A stretch of 64,000 nt of DNA. It comes from Callipepla californica brunnescens (Eukaryota; Chordata; Aves; Galliformes; Odontophoridae). Of this stretch, positions 51,891 through 63,611 are shown piece after piece; within the stretch, counting starts at the first letter, position 1, and every line of letters begins with the position of its first letter. The translations under genes were made by a program, and so were the position numbers. The stretch covers positions 372,001 through 436,000 of the forward strand of contig JALIRH010000150.1 in assembly GCA_023055505.1 (NCBI GenBank). Reading direction: 5' to 3'. A model generated the notes under the pieces. The model was not told the DNA's origin. It did no database searches and saw nothing but the letters and a program-made list of their open reading frames with translations.

Positions 51891-52205
51891 GGGTGCTGGG
51901 GCTGCTGCCTGTGCCAGCGCCTAGCCCCAGCCCCGGTCCGGTGGTGGCCACATCCCTGTGGGCAGTGGTGACCCTGTTCCTGCAGCATCACTGCGACACA
52001 GCCACCCCAGTGGGCATCGCGAGGGGCTGCTGGGGCCGAAGGAGGGGGTCTCAGGGTTGAGAGTGCCGGTGGTGTCACAAGGAGGTGCTGGTGACATCAC
52101 AGGAACGTGCTGACCTCACAGAGGCCCCGGGGTGGGGCAGGAACAGGGGCAAGGGGGCACGGAACCCGACGACCCCATTCTGTCGGTGGCAGGCTCTGTG
52201 CAAGC

Positions 52206-52286
52206 ATGGAAAAAATGCGGGCTCAGATTGCCAGCGGCACAATGTCCGCGCTTCAGCGTGTGAAGCTGCTGGAGGTGCTGGAGGAG
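52206..52286 (+). CDS. Candidate first coding exon (right arm)
   Basis: Begins at an ATG with G at +4 (AAGCATGG). It encodes 27 residues starting MEKMRAQIASG and ending LLEVLEE, then the donor GTGAGC after GAGGAG. Phase 0. The composition is that of an amphipathic helix. It lies at the outward edge of a GC-rich region, as expected of a first exon. The identical exon in the left arm is 39450-39530 on the minus strand. Confidence 0.5.
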
Positions 52287-55200
52287 GTGAGCTGACGGGC
52301 GGACAGACGCAGAAGGCCCAGGGGGACAAGCTGCCGGCTGGAGGCCACCCTGCCCGTGGGATGCCCAGCACCGGGCCGGGCACCTCCGGTGGGATGCAGA
52401 GCTGGCAGGAGCGCTCAGTGCCCTGACAGTGCTGTTGCTCCTCTCCCCTCTCACAGGCGCATATGAAGAAGGTGGAGGACACCATGAGAAAGGCCGGTGA
52501 ATCAAGGATCATGGTGAGCAGATGTGGTGGCACAGAGCCCGGTGTGGGTTTGCAGGAGCAGCAGTGCTGCTGTGGGGCACAGGGTGGGAGGAGTCCCCTC
52601 CTATAGGTCTGCACCTCCGGCCCTGTGGGGGATGGTAGTCCCGATGGAGGAGTCCGGCTGAGGAAAGCGGGAGGGGATGGCGGCAAGGAGCTGCCATCAT
52701 GCAGGGCTCCACGGAAGTGCCGGTGCCCTGATGGCTGCTCCTCTTCTCTCCTCTCCTCTCCTGCAGGAAATCCTCGAAATGAAAAAGGAAATAACACGGA
52801 ACAGGCAGCAGAGGCTGCAGCAGGTAGAACAGAGTGGGGTCTCGTCCTCAGAGAGACAGAGATGGGGCAGCCGGTGATGCTCCGGTGATGGGAATCAAGG
52901 ATCGAGACCGGGCAGGAGCTGCTTCCTGTACCGAGGGGCAGCTGCGGGGCTACTTGTGGGAGGCAACAGGGAACAGTTGGCAGAAATTTGCCGTGCCTTG
53001 TGGAATCTGTTTGAGCACTACAGGGTGAGAATATCTCTCTGCGCTGCAGCTCAACACAGCGTACTTCAGCTGTTGCAGTGACGGACAACCAGTTACACCT
53101 ACTGAGTGTAGCTGACCAACTTTTTGCGTCAGCTAAGGCACTGAACACACATAACTAACTTGGATGCTCGCTGCCCAAGCAAACAAATGCTTGGCTCCAA
53201 GCAGACTGCTCCTCGATATATGGCATGCTACGCTACAGAATCACACTTTTTTCACTAGTAAGGAAGAGGGAGATGTGGGAGATGGAGAGGTCGGTTCGAC
53301 CCCGTCAAATGTTGCCTTGCTGATAATATGGTGCTGGGACGGATGACTGGACAGAACAAACTACTGAACAACCTCGTGTTCAGTAGTAACTTGTATTGAT
53401 CAGAGATTTAAGTTACTCCTGTGTAAGTACGTGAGAGCAATGGGTCTCCTATCACTTGTGTGGTGTTGTTTTTTTTCAAAGTACTGGCTGAAAGCATTGC
53501 TGGATGGACCCTCATGTGAAGTCGTGTCCTCTCTTTAGGTCTTACCCCATGTAGAGTCACTGTGGGGTTGCCGTGTCTTCCAGGATCCTGCTCGGGTCAC
53601 CTAGAACCTCTCTGCTCTCGTTTTACTGCAGGTAGTTCAAAATGCTCGTGTTGACTGAGTGACTTCTCCCTGTTACAGCTCTAATCCATCTGGTGGGAGG
53701 AAAAATGCAATATTTTTAATCTGTAAAGCTCTGGGATGCTGGCAGTGGGATTGAATACCAGGGACCTTTTCCAGCACTGTACTGCTCTCCTCAGTGTGTA
53801 GTGAAACTCCAGTGTAACCCATGAACCTGCAGTGCTTGGCACAAGCTGAAGTTATAACTATTAATAGTGCAAGCTTCACAAAGAAAAATAGTGTCTTTGT
53901 GAAGTGACAGTGTGGCCTCATCCTTCCTGCTTTCTTCTCTTAAATCTGATATTGACTAAACTTGCGTATTAGAGCTGTATTTTTAAATTTGACAGAGAAA
54001 GATATGTGTTTTTATCAATTCAACTGATTTTGTAGTCTGTATGAGGAAAATGAAAGCAATAAAGTGGAAGAAGAGCAACGCAGGCATCAAAGCAGCAGTA
54101 ACAGTATGTCTGGGTCAACAGATGTATCTTTATGAGCTTGTAATTATCACAGCAGAATAGAAAAATGGACTGTGTTACCAAGAGACCATGAGCTGGGCTG
54201 TTTGCACAAGTGCTTCTCTTTGCATTTGTGGTGTTAAGCAAATGAAAGCAAAATCACGACCCATGTGCATCTTTTTTCATTCAGCTAGTTACTGAAGCGA
54301 ATCGAAACACATCCAACCAGCGCACACTGGTTTCTGTAGGAGCCTTTGGCTGTTCCCCGTGGAGGATTTTGCTTCTGGTCCTGATTTTTTTTTTTTTTTT
54401 TTTCAATTAGAAATAACTAGAAGGCATTTTTCATCATCAGTGTTTTGTTTCCGCTGTGTGAGTCCTTTAGCTGCTCAGTGAGACAGCCTCAAACCAGTGT
54501 GCTGGTTGCTGGGGCAGAGAGTGACGAGGTTGTCAGTCCTTTGTGCTGCCCCTGGGTTACAGCAGAGATTTGGTTAAACAGGGACAACATTTTGGACGTC
54601 AGTCGTCAGCCTACGATTCCCAGATAGATTTGGATTTTAAAGTTAAGGTCTGGGAGGCCTATGCTACCTTGCAATTTCAGAGACCTTCTGGAGGACGGAA
54701 TAATGAATATTAGAAATGGCAGCTCCTCCAGGAGGAAACCCTGTGGCTTTTGAATGAGATATGGATGAGAACAAAGTCCCCAAATCCTCTGTGCATCTTC
54801 AGGAGGAGGGAGGTACTGAGGGGGTGGTGGTGAAGGGAGGGGGATGCTGCAGTCCCTGGACACGTTTGGCAGATAGGATGTGGCGCAGATCCCTGATTTT
54901 GCTTCTGATTGAGCCTTCATCTCTCAACCCTCCAGATGAAGCTCCTTAATCAGTTTCCTCAATTAACTGGCCCTCAAAAGCAGCTTAGTGATGAGTCGAT
55001 CACCAGCTGCCCTGCCAGGGTCAAGAAAGGAGGGATTCTGAGCAGGAGGGCATCAGCAGCTCCCAGCAGGGATTTCTCTTGTTTCTGAGAACGGCTGTAC
55101 AGTGAGAATTCAGCCAGAAACCTTGGCAGAGCTCCTGAGGGCACCATGTTAACCTGTTGGTGTACTGAAAATGAAGGAAATGGCTGTTTTCTCTCATTAA

Positions 55201-58200
55201 ATACAGTAATAGTTGGTGGGAGAGCTTCACTCAGGCATCAGGGAAGTAGAGCACTGGCAACTGGGGGTGTACTGAAGTGTGTGGGACAGCTGAGGAAGCA
55301 ATTATTGCTGGGAATACGTAGGAGGGGTAAAGGAGAGCCCCTTGACAGCTACTGGGGCTCTCCTTGGGTCTGTGCTACCAAATCACGCTGCCCAATGAAG
55401 CCGCTTCATCCTTCCCAAATACCTGCCTTGATTTTTCAGTGCAAGGATTTTGCTGGCTCCCTCTGTCTAGCATGTGCCTGCAAGGTTTCCTGGGCTCACA
55501 GTCCCCAGCTCATGTCTGCATGTACAGGCATGAGTCTCCCAGGATGTCAGGACAGCAGCGATTTCAGGTCTCTCAGCTGCTTCTCAGCGTTTAGGAGCAT
55601 TAAATAGTGCTGCAAAATAGAAGGGCTATTTGTGGGAAAAATGAGTCTGTCGAAAGTCATTCTGATCTTCTTCCCCACTTCAGTCCTCTCCCCTCCAAGT
55701 GCTTGTTCTTGCTGGTTCTTGAAGTAACAGCTAGAAAGATATTTTTAATTAAATATAGAGGAGAGCAAACCCCCTCCGAAGCGTGCTTCTGCACTGATGC
55801 CGGGGACAGCTCCCTCTGACAGGATGGAAGTGCCTGTTCCCACTACCACACCTAAGCTCTGAGATTTTTTTGGAAAAGTTTGAGTCAGATGTTGGGTGAT
55901 AACTGCCTTCACCCTGCCAGCTACAAACAATGCATCCTGGCAGAGATGCGTGCTGTTGCGGAGGTGAGGTCTTCCTGCAGCTCCCTTGTCTCCCCTTCAC
56001 ACCGGCATTGACTCATCAAAGCCTCCTGTTAATTGTGTACTGTTCAGGAAATAACGTGAAGCCGAAAAGGCAGGATTTTGCTGTTAGTTTTTCATCCGGT
56101 GAGGAACACAGCTCTCTGTTGGCTTTCCTGAGAGATGTGGAAACATCAGAGTGGCTGACTTGAAAATCTTGTGGACCCACTCCTCTCCCCTCTCTGCCTG
56201 CAGCACCTCTTTGTTGTTTCTGGAGCAGATGTGTCTCCTCTAGGGTGTCCTGTCTACCCCAGGAAGATCGTGAGTGGCTGCTGTGTGCCTGCGGCCTGGT
56301 ACCTCCTCCTGCTTCCCTGGGGGCCGCCCTGTCCTTGGGAAGAGGCAGATTCCTTTGCTTTCAGTCAGATCCAATAGAGCCGGTGCAGCTCTGACACGTA
56401 CCGTTGTGGCATATGTGACAGTTTTTATTTATAAAATGGGAAAGAAGCTCCCAGACAGCATTCTGATCTCACTTCTATTATGTGAAGTGATGTAAAACCT
56501 GTAGGAGGAACAGAAATGTCTCCCACGAGTCACTGTGGGCCAAGTAGTACACCTGTAGCAATGATCACTTGTCCAAAAGCAAGATGGAACAGAAATTGTT
56601 GGTGTGGAGGAGCCAGATCTGACCTAAATGCATGCCAGAGTGAGCAGGTTTTCTAGGTTTTGTGCAGTTCTTTTGAGGAACGGCAACCTTGATGGCAGGA
56701 TAAAGACAGTGTAATGTGGTGCTTGTAGGCTACTGGTTGTTACCCATGAGACAGAACGCAGTAGCAGGGCAATATCGGGGCTAGCAAGGATGCTAGAGAT
56801 GTAAAAGTGCTCTCAAAGTGAGTGCTGTAACTCCTTCACAGGGTGTGACGCTGACAAAGGCCTTTGGTTCCTTAAAGCCTTCCTCTGGCATTACCTCAGA
56901 TCTGCTTTTGACACTTGGCGGCTGAAGTTGCAATAGCAGCAGCAGCAGAGTGTCAGTTCAGTGTCACCAACCAGCAGAGTAGCACTAGATGTCAGTAGTG
57001 CTTTGCTAGCTTCTGTGTCCGGCCATACCAGCTTTATTTGCTGCTGGCCTTTGGTGCACAAATGTGCTTGTCCCACTCCGTGTTTCACAGATTTAACACG
57101 TTGTCTTTCAGAACTGCATTTTCTCTTTGGTTGGTATCCTTAGTGAATGACCAGCTTGGGTCACCGGCTCGCACAAACGATGTGTTTTGTCAGTTCAGTA
57201 CATTGTGCGCAGCTGTTCTCATTCCTCGAGCTCTAGGAATAAACTTGAATTTCGGCTTATAATCTGGCAGGTAGTACTCTTGTTGTAGTTGAAACTCAGA
57301 TGGGAAAGCTTCAGATATGCTTCAGACGCTCTCAACCTCTTCTTCAAGAGATACCTGTTGTCTGAAAGCTCTGATCCAGCTGCATGCCTTTATTCCACTT
57401 AAACCAGATCCACTGTCAGATGGGTGCTGTAACGAAGTGTCTTTAATGCCTCAGGAGAGCAGACCTTGAGCGGAAGTAGCATAATTGGCTGAAGGACTTT
57501 GCAATCAGTCTTACGGAATACTGAAAGCAGGAGATGTACTTGTGGTGTTCCTGGGCTGTTCCCTAGTTCATACCAAATAAAAAATACTTCAGCTGATGGT
57601 AGGACAGAAACCAGGTAGCACTGCTGCTGCTTGCTTCCCTAAGAAATATTTGGTATGTTCACATTAGAATTTATCAACCCAAACCTTCTTTATTGAAGAG
57701 TTCCTGGAGGTTGTAGTTGTTCCTCAAGGGAACAGTGCTGTAGTTACTGAATCTGTATCAAATAGCCATGCTGCTCGGCTTTCAGGGTGGAGGTAAAAAC
57801 ATGTTTCCTCTGCTGCTTATATTCTTCCTTCAGCATCACCTTTTAATCCATTTCTGGGATTTTTTTTAATGATGTTTCTGCATACCAGGCTCACTTTGCT
57901 CTTCTGGGTAGGTTAATTTCTGTGTTTATTCTCTGCGTTGGCATCCTCAATTTCCTGTGAAGGAAAAGAAGTGTGAAAAGATGTTAGGATGTTTGTGGTG
58001 TGTTAGTACAATGAAGTACAGCTGCAGTCTGAGCCTAAAGAGTAATTAATTCAGGTGTGGGTACTTCCCACTTATGAAGCAGCTCAAGGCAACCCTAGAA
58101 AACTTCATAAAAGAAGAATTAGCTCATGTGAACACAATGCAAAGTGGCAGGTAAACTTCAGTTACTATTATTCTTAATTTACTTGTGAAGGGGACTGTGT

Positions 58201-61200
58201 ACCAAGTAACATTAAGAAAGTGTGCTCAGCTGTTGTATTGCAGGATCTGGTATCTGCAGGGGAGCTGTTAGGTGACGGCTTGAAGTGGTGATTGCACACC
58301 TGGTGAAGGGGTGAGGCCGGCCCAGGGAGCACAGGGACATTGCTTGCACCTGAGCTCCCCAGCTGACCAGAAGGAGAGGATGCGGGGTGGTGCCCTCCTT
58401 TAAGGGCTGGGCCCTGAAGGGAGAGTGCCTCTTGGGCCTGGGTGCTTGCTGGGAAGGAGTGCTGTGTGGCCAGAGAACGCCTTCACCAGTGGGGTGAGTT
58501 CAGCTCTTCTTTCTGTATGTGACTATTGGCCTAGCTGTGAATGCCTTGCTTGGTATTGCTAAGAGCCTGTCTGAAGTGATCTTGCTTCTTCACGAGCAGA
58601 ACGATGTAGTGTAGTATTCTGCAGGGCTTCCCTCTGCCTCTCAGACTTCCCAAGACTCATAAAGCGCACGCAGTTGTTTTAAACTCTGCCTTTGCTGCTG
58701 TCTGCTTCTGTATTAGTTCTGTTGTGCCTTGGTGTTGGTCTCAGTGGACGAGAGTGTGATGCTGCTGCTACTCATATCTTCTAGCCTAAATGGTGGGCTA
58801 AGGCTTCTCCCTTGACTGGGGCTGCAGAGTTGGTAGGAGAGCTGTTCATAGCTGCTATTGCTTATATGATTCAAAAACCGATAAAGAGGAGAAGCTTGCT
58901 TAGCTTTGTTCCCTGAACCCCAGTTTTGTGCTGGTCTGTCTCGTGGGGGCTAGACAGGGAAGGCTGTGATGTCGTTGGTTTCAGTTTCCGTGAATTTGAA
59001 CCCTTTGTGTTTATAAGCGTGTGTGTATGTAGTGTGCAACACAGCTGAGTTAAACCACTCTCAAAACATCCTTAGGTGAAATACTGGGCACGTTGTCCGT
59101 TATGTAAACACAGGTGTGCGTGGCATGGAATGCATATCTGTTTCTGTTGGAAACCACCTGTTGCGACCCAAGTGGGTGTGCATGGGGGAGGTCGGAGTCA
59201 CTGTCCTGTCCCGTTCAGAGAAGAACTGTGTAGTGGTGCTGGAAGCTGATGGAGTGAGACAACTTTTACAGGTGTGAAGGGGATTATGTAGCTGGGTTGA
59301 TTGGTACAAACGGCTTTGTGATTACATTGTGGAGACCTGTGTTTTAGAATAAGGTACTGTTAGTTGTGTGAGTGCTAGTTTGGGTAGCTGGTTGCATCAG
59401 GCTATCAAAATTAGTATCTAAAACATGGCTGAGCAAAACTACTTGCTTACTCTTTTCTACTTTTTCCCTCCTAATGCTTCAACATTTATTACTCGGTAGA
59501 TCTGAGTGGAAGCAGCCTGCTAACTAAACTCCTAAAACAGGAAAAAAAAGATCTAGATCTCAGTTTTTTAAACTGTTCCCTGGAAGCTGAGTTGGCTTTT
59601 CTCTTCCGAAGTAGGATTATGAATCTTAAAGGATTAAATTGTCTTATTTTAAATCCCTTATGGATTGTGATTAGCTCAATTTTGTCCTTTAAGAAAGATA
59701 ACTACAAAGGCAGGAACCTTTTCAAACCTGTGGTGGTAGGACTGGGTCCAGTGAGAGGCAGATCTGGTCACCAGGGACACGCAGTGGTCTGTGCAGCTGT
59801 GGTCAGTGCTACTGAGGTCTTGCTGATGCTGCTGTCTCACTGTTCCAAGAGTGCATTTCCTACTGTTAACTCCTTGCTGAGTTTCTGGTGGGCTCTTCCA
59901 TAGCCAGCCCAGGTGTGCTCCCTACGTTCAGCAACAGCATTGATCCTCTGATGCTGCTTTGGTTGATAGGAGGACCAAAAGAAGTTTAAAAGCTCCTGCC
60001 AGATGATGACCTGAAAGTAGTTACGCAGCTAGGAGGAGGCAGCTATCCTCAAAGGGAGAAATGGATTTGAGGAAAGAGGAATGAATTGTGTGATGAGGAG
60101 GTTGTTGGTTTAGGAAGGAGGCTGCTAGAGGTTAAAGATGTGCAGGATGGAGTGTGAGAACAAAGAAGCAAATTCCCCAAGTAGGACACCTTTCAGAGAG
60201 GCCTTAGATCCACAGGGCTATGCTGAGAACCATGCAACTCAAGAGAGACAGGTTTTGTCCCTGGCTTGGTTGTTGACTTCACACCTCTCACCCTCTGCCT
60301 TGTGTACTTAGTGTTCCTTTGTATTGGGGCCAGCCTGCCCGAGGGCATGTGCTCAGCCCTGGCCTCAGCCAGGGATTGCAGGTGCTTTTGTCATAGAAAT
60401 AAACGGCATTTAAAATGCACGGGGAAGGTGTAGGGGCTTTGATAAAGGTCGTGCTCTTCAGTGTTTGGTTGTTTTTTGTTTTTTTTCCTTAAGTAAGCTG
60501 GCAGCAGCTTTCTGAATGTAAAGCATTGTTGTTTTGCAAAGCAACCTGCTGTGCAGAGGCAGCAGAAATTTGGAAGAGGTTCATTAGTGTCATAGTGCCT
60601 AGCAAAGGAGCATGTGGGAGTCAGTCCAGCAGTAAGAGCCAAACAGGTATTATCCAGGAGGGCGGTGGGGCTGTGCTAATGAAGCATCTGATGAATAAGG
60701 ATCTCGAATTACTGAATGCATCTGTGACCGAAGGCAGGTGAGGAAAGGCTCAGTTGTGAAGTATGCTCTTTTTAATAGCTTCAGATCTGCTACTTGCTAG
60801 ATAAGAGTGAAAAAGATAGGAGTCTCCACAGTGATGGACAGATGCAACCAAACCTAGAGGTGTCTGTTTTATAGCTAAGAGATAACTGGGTATGTCATTG
60901 GAAGTGCTTTTTGAAATGCTGAGTTTTAAAGCAGAAAATGTAAACTGCGGGTAAAGCAGCGAGCGAACTTCTGTCATGTGAAAAGAGATTTGAGATCTGA
61001 ATTGCTTTGAGTAGAAGATTGTAACTTGAAAAGTGTGCGTGTGCGGTGTACATCTGCATCCCAGCGCTGCGGTGGGCTGGATGGAGCTCCATACCTGGGA
61101 CCAGCACGCATGGAGGATGTGGCTTCTGCAAGGGCTGAGCAGCAGCAGTGTGCCAGTGCCTGCCCAGCCTCTGTGTGCTGCTCCAGCACCCGATGGTACT

Positions 61201-63601
61201 GCTTCCTCTTGAGCTTGGAGGAGACAAAAGCAGCCCGGGTCCTTGTGCTGAAACCCAAGCTGCTCAGCTAGCTGTCATCTGCTGTTTGTTACCAGCCCTT
61301 TCCTGCTGTGGGATCTTGAGACTTAAAAGCCATTTTACTGTTGGGGTCTCTCTGTACAACAGAACAGACGGCCTGTAAAGCACGGAGCAGCCTTTCTGAC
61401 AGCTACTGTAGGAAAAATTACTAGGAAACGTAGCCTGAGGGGCTGAGTGCTCTGGGAGTTTTTCGTAGCAGTGTTATTTCCAGAATAAAGCTATTAATTT
61501 TGCCTCTTGACTCTACTCGTGTTCGCTAGGCAGATTTTGTGCCTTGAAATGTGAGCCTCTTCTTAACTGAGAGGAGGATAAGAAAGGTCAGTGGGGGAAA
61601 TGTGAGAAGAGAAAAACAAGCAAAAATACACCAGGTGAAAGGGAGAAGAGGCAGTGCTGGGGTGGTACGGCCACCTGTTATTTTCAAGCCGAGGTGGTTG
61701 TGCTGGGGGCTGGCTGGGAAGTGGGGAGCAGCAGGAAAGTGAGCATCAGCAGTGCAGCAGCTGAGGTGGCCAGGGAGGAAATCCCATGGTGAAGCTCACG
61801 GTGCAGGGGGTGACCGTGGGTGGAACTGCCTCCCTGCCTGGGTGGGAGGAAAGAATGAAAAGGAGCATTTGGAGCTCTGGGAGCAGGAGAGAAGACCAGC
61901 TTTTTTTTGCCTCTCTAGCAGGCAACTATTGGTCGGGGTTCTTAATTTCCACCTTTTCATGAATTGAGAGAGATGTGAAAGGACTGTGTGGGAATTGCCA
62001 TGGCACCTGCTGTTGATTAGCAGCAAAGTGCAGTCCTGTGCCTGCCCCTGCAGGCTTCACCTGCTGCTTCGGAGTCAGTCTGTGTGGCGGTGTATGAAGG
62101 AAAGGCCATGTGCTGTGTCTTTGTGTGGGCTTGCTTTTTTTTTTTTTTTTTCCCCTTGTTGTCTTTCTGCCTTTTTTAATCATCATGAAAATGTGGGCAG
62201 CAATCTGTGTAGGGAAACCATAACCAAAAGCGGTGGAACTATTTTAAGGTTTGCCTCTTGAAGTTCACAGTGAGGTTATGTCTTCAGGGCGTGAATGAAG
62301 CTGGTTTTCATTTTAGGGGTGGACACGTAGCTTTAAAGCCACCACTGCAAGCGTGGAAATAGCAGGTATTGCTTTACGGGCTGGGGAGAGTTATAGAAAA
62401 TCCTCTGAACTCGTGCTTGGCAAACAGTGCCACAAAGAGTGCTGCATGTGTGCTGTGTGTTGTTCCTTAAGAATGCGTATGTTATTCACTTAGGTCGTTT
62501 TGTGTTAAAGTCGTGGCATATTTAGGGAGAAGCCCTTAAAAGTAGGGATTAGCAGCAGCACTGTCTGTGCTGTAGCTGGGACAGGAGGACATGGCCTTGT
62601 GCTGCCTGCTCAGCCTCTACCTACGCGCCCAATGGCTGCTAACAGGAACCTTTTCCCAAAGACCAAACGCTTATCTTTGATCAATAAAATGATTAAAAAA
62701 ATAACTGCAAGACTTGAAGGGTTCCCTAGAAGGTGTTGTGGTCTAAAGAAAATGAAATCCCTAACTGGATTGTGTAAAACCTAGGGTGTTGTGAAGCAGC
62801 AATGGGATTTCCAATTATAACTGGGGGTTGTTGCATAGTTCACCAGCAGTGACCTCAAGGTATGTTTGTACCAAGGCTTCACCAGGTAGCTTGAGAGTCA
62901 CTCGGCATTAAATGTAAGCTGGAAGGCAGTAATCAAACTGTGACAGTCTGGAATATGTTTATCAAAAGTTCCTATTTATAGTTCCAAGTGTTTTGAACCT
63001 GTCGTGCTTGTAGGTGTGTGTTTCCCTTAGTTAACAGCAATAGCTAAATCTGAGCCACTACACGTATCTGCTGCTGCTTTTCATCGCAATGCGGGATCCT
63101 GTCTGCACGTAAAACACGGCGAGATGATTTACTCCAAAATTACAGGGTGGCCCTTTAGAGAGAAGAGAAGTTGGTCTTCCCTCTAACTGATGTTTATTAC
63201 AAACCTCACTCTGTCAGAAGCGGTGTCAAAGCAGTGAAAATGCTTCCTGAACAGCATTGCATCAGATGTGTGCACTGTTGTACTTAACCTTTGTGCTCCT
63301 CTGGGGACTTGTTGGCTTTGAACGTTCAAGTGTCCTGGGAGTGTTGCAGTGTGGGTCTTCTCTTACTGTCATTTGTCTCTTAAAGCTGGTGGCGGTAGAT
63401 CTGAGGTGGCTGCTTCGGGTCTTAAACGGAAAAAAAATAGATTGCTTGTTGTGGGGAAAATCACGGCGTTACCTTGGAGGGGATCTTACACTGCAGAAGC
63501 AGTGGGGGCTGTGTGTATCCAAAATCTTAAGGAACAGTGTATTTCATCTTGGTGTGCAGTCTACTGCTGTCTGTGCCTTAGTCCATCTCTTGTGCTGCTA
63601 G
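52206..63601 (+). CDS. Unidentified multi-exon gene candidate, right-arm copy
   Basis: I do not recognise this gene. The claim rests on exon-like segments in one direction along the arm: 52206-52286 (ATG), 52457-52513, 52767-52823, 54036-54103, about 54563-54712, 56204-56269, 59114-59271, 60542-60737, 62317-62365 and possibly 63350-63601. Most have a pyrimidine-rich acceptor and a GT donor, and a single open frame of protein-like composition. The first three are all phase 0 and encode a charged, probably helical stretch. The segments near 59.1 and 60.6 kb (EKNCVVVLEADGVRQLLQ; GGGAVLMKHLMNKDLELL) have the feel of armadillo-type repeats, a weak inference. Some phases do not join, so exons are missing or wrong. 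A lncRNA or decayed gene is possible. Confidence 0.4.
52457..52513 (+). CDS. Candidate exon 2 (right arm)
   Basis: Acceptor CTCTCCCCTCTCACAG, then 57 nt coding AHMKKVEDTMRKAGESRIM, then donor GTGAGC. Phase 0 at both ends and directly compatible with the preceding exon. The polypyrimidine tract and donor are close to consensus. Left-arm counterpart 39223-39279. Confidence 0.55.
52767..52823 (+). CDS. Candidate exon 3 (right arm)
   Basis: Acceptor CTCTCCTCTCCTGCAG, one of the best in the window. It is followed by 57 nt coding EILEMKKEITRNRQQRLQQ and a donor GTAGAA. Phase 0 on both sides, and in frame with the two exons before it. Rich in E, K, R and Q, so probably coiled coil or extended helix. 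Left-arm counterpart 38913-38969. Confidence 0.55.
53128..53362 (+). pseudogene. Endogenous retrovirus env (transmembrane subunit) relic, right arm
   Basis: Mirror of the left-arm relic. It starts sharply at GCGTCAGCTAAGGCACTG and ends near GGATGACTGGACAGAAC. The reading frame is interrupted by several stops. It lies in the apparent intron after candidate exon 3 and in the same sense as the gene candidate. Confidence 0.5.
54036..54103 (+). CDS. Candidate exon (right arm)
   Basis: Acceptor TCAACTGATTTTGTAG and donor A/GTATGT bound 68 nt. One frame reads LYEENESNKVEEEQRRHQ; a second frame (lysine-rich) is also open, so the frame is not decided. Neither joins exon 3 directly, so an intermediate exon would be needed. 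AATAAA at about 54058 lies inside it. Left-arm counterpart 37633-37700. Confidence 0.3.
54563..54715 (+). CDS. Candidate exon or exon remnant ending at a TAG (right arm)
   Basis: After an acceptor-like CCCCTGGGTTACAG, one frame is open for about 50 codons. It contains DLVKQGQHFG and YDSQIDLDFKVKVWEAYATL, and then meets TAG at 54713-54715. The two internal GT sites are weak donors. The frame stays open beyond the TAG for about 40 more codons, so the stop could be a nonsense change in a decayed exon, or the true end of a short product. Left-arm counterpart about 37021-37173. Confidence 0.25.
56204..56269 (+). CDS. Candidate exon with consensus splice sites (right arm)
   Basis: Acceptor CTCTCCCCTCTCTGCCTGCAG and donor ATC/GTGAGT are both near consensus. 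The 66 nt are open in phase 0 as HLFVVSGADVSPLGCPVY... and ending RKI; a second frame is open and the third is closed. The product is not recognised. Left-arm counterpart 35467-35532. Confidence 0.45.
59114..59271 (+). CDS. Candidate exon (right arm), armadillo-like sequence
   Basis: Starts after AAACACAG and ends at CAG/GTGTGA; 158 nt with one frame of 52 codons. It contains RPKWVCMGEVGVTVLS and EKNCVVVLEADGVRQLLQ. The last segment resembles the end of an armadillo repeat helix, but no database comparison was possible. The acceptor has a poor pyrimidine tract, so the left border is uncertain. Left-arm counterpart 32465-32622. Confidence 0.4.
60542..60737 (+). CDS. Candidate exon (right arm), 64 open codons
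   Basis: Acceptor TGTTGTTTTGCAAAG and donor GGCAG/GTGAGG. The 196 nt contain 64 codons without a stop, reading EAAEIWKRFISVIVPSKGAC, then GIIQEGGGAVLMKHLMNKD and LELLNASVTEG. The helical, leucine-rich second half again looks like a repeat protein. It starts with two bases of a split codon, which does not match the phase-0 end of the exon at 59114-59271. Left-arm counterpart 30999-31194. Confidence 0.45.
62317..62365 (+). CDS. Candidate short exon (right arm)
   Basis: Acceptor GGTTTTCATTTTAG and donor AGCAG/GTATTG bound 49 nt, open as GWTRSFKATTASVEIA. Small size limits confidence. Left-arm counterpart 29370-29418. Confidence 0.25.
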
Positions 63602-63611
63602 CATTAGGCCT

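Larger units (their letters stand above)
51830..52760 (+). promoter_or_regulatory. GC-rich, CpG-containing start region (right arm)
   Basis: Mirror of the left-arm GC-rich region. It contains the candidate first two exons and runs up to exon 3. It would be the promoter for the right copy, and possibly for a transcript in the other direction. Confidence 0.4.
48814..63611 (-). repeat. Right arm of the 14.8-kb inverted repeat
   Basis: Reverse complement of 28123-42923 (14,798 versus 14,801 bp). The right copy has 13 T/A in the homopolymer matching the left T14 near 42750, and 8 A near 63430 where the left has 9. Compared with the left arm it keeps CpG at five sites where the left has TpG or CpA. 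The outer edge is at 63611, only 389 bp before the window ends. Confidence 0.97.
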
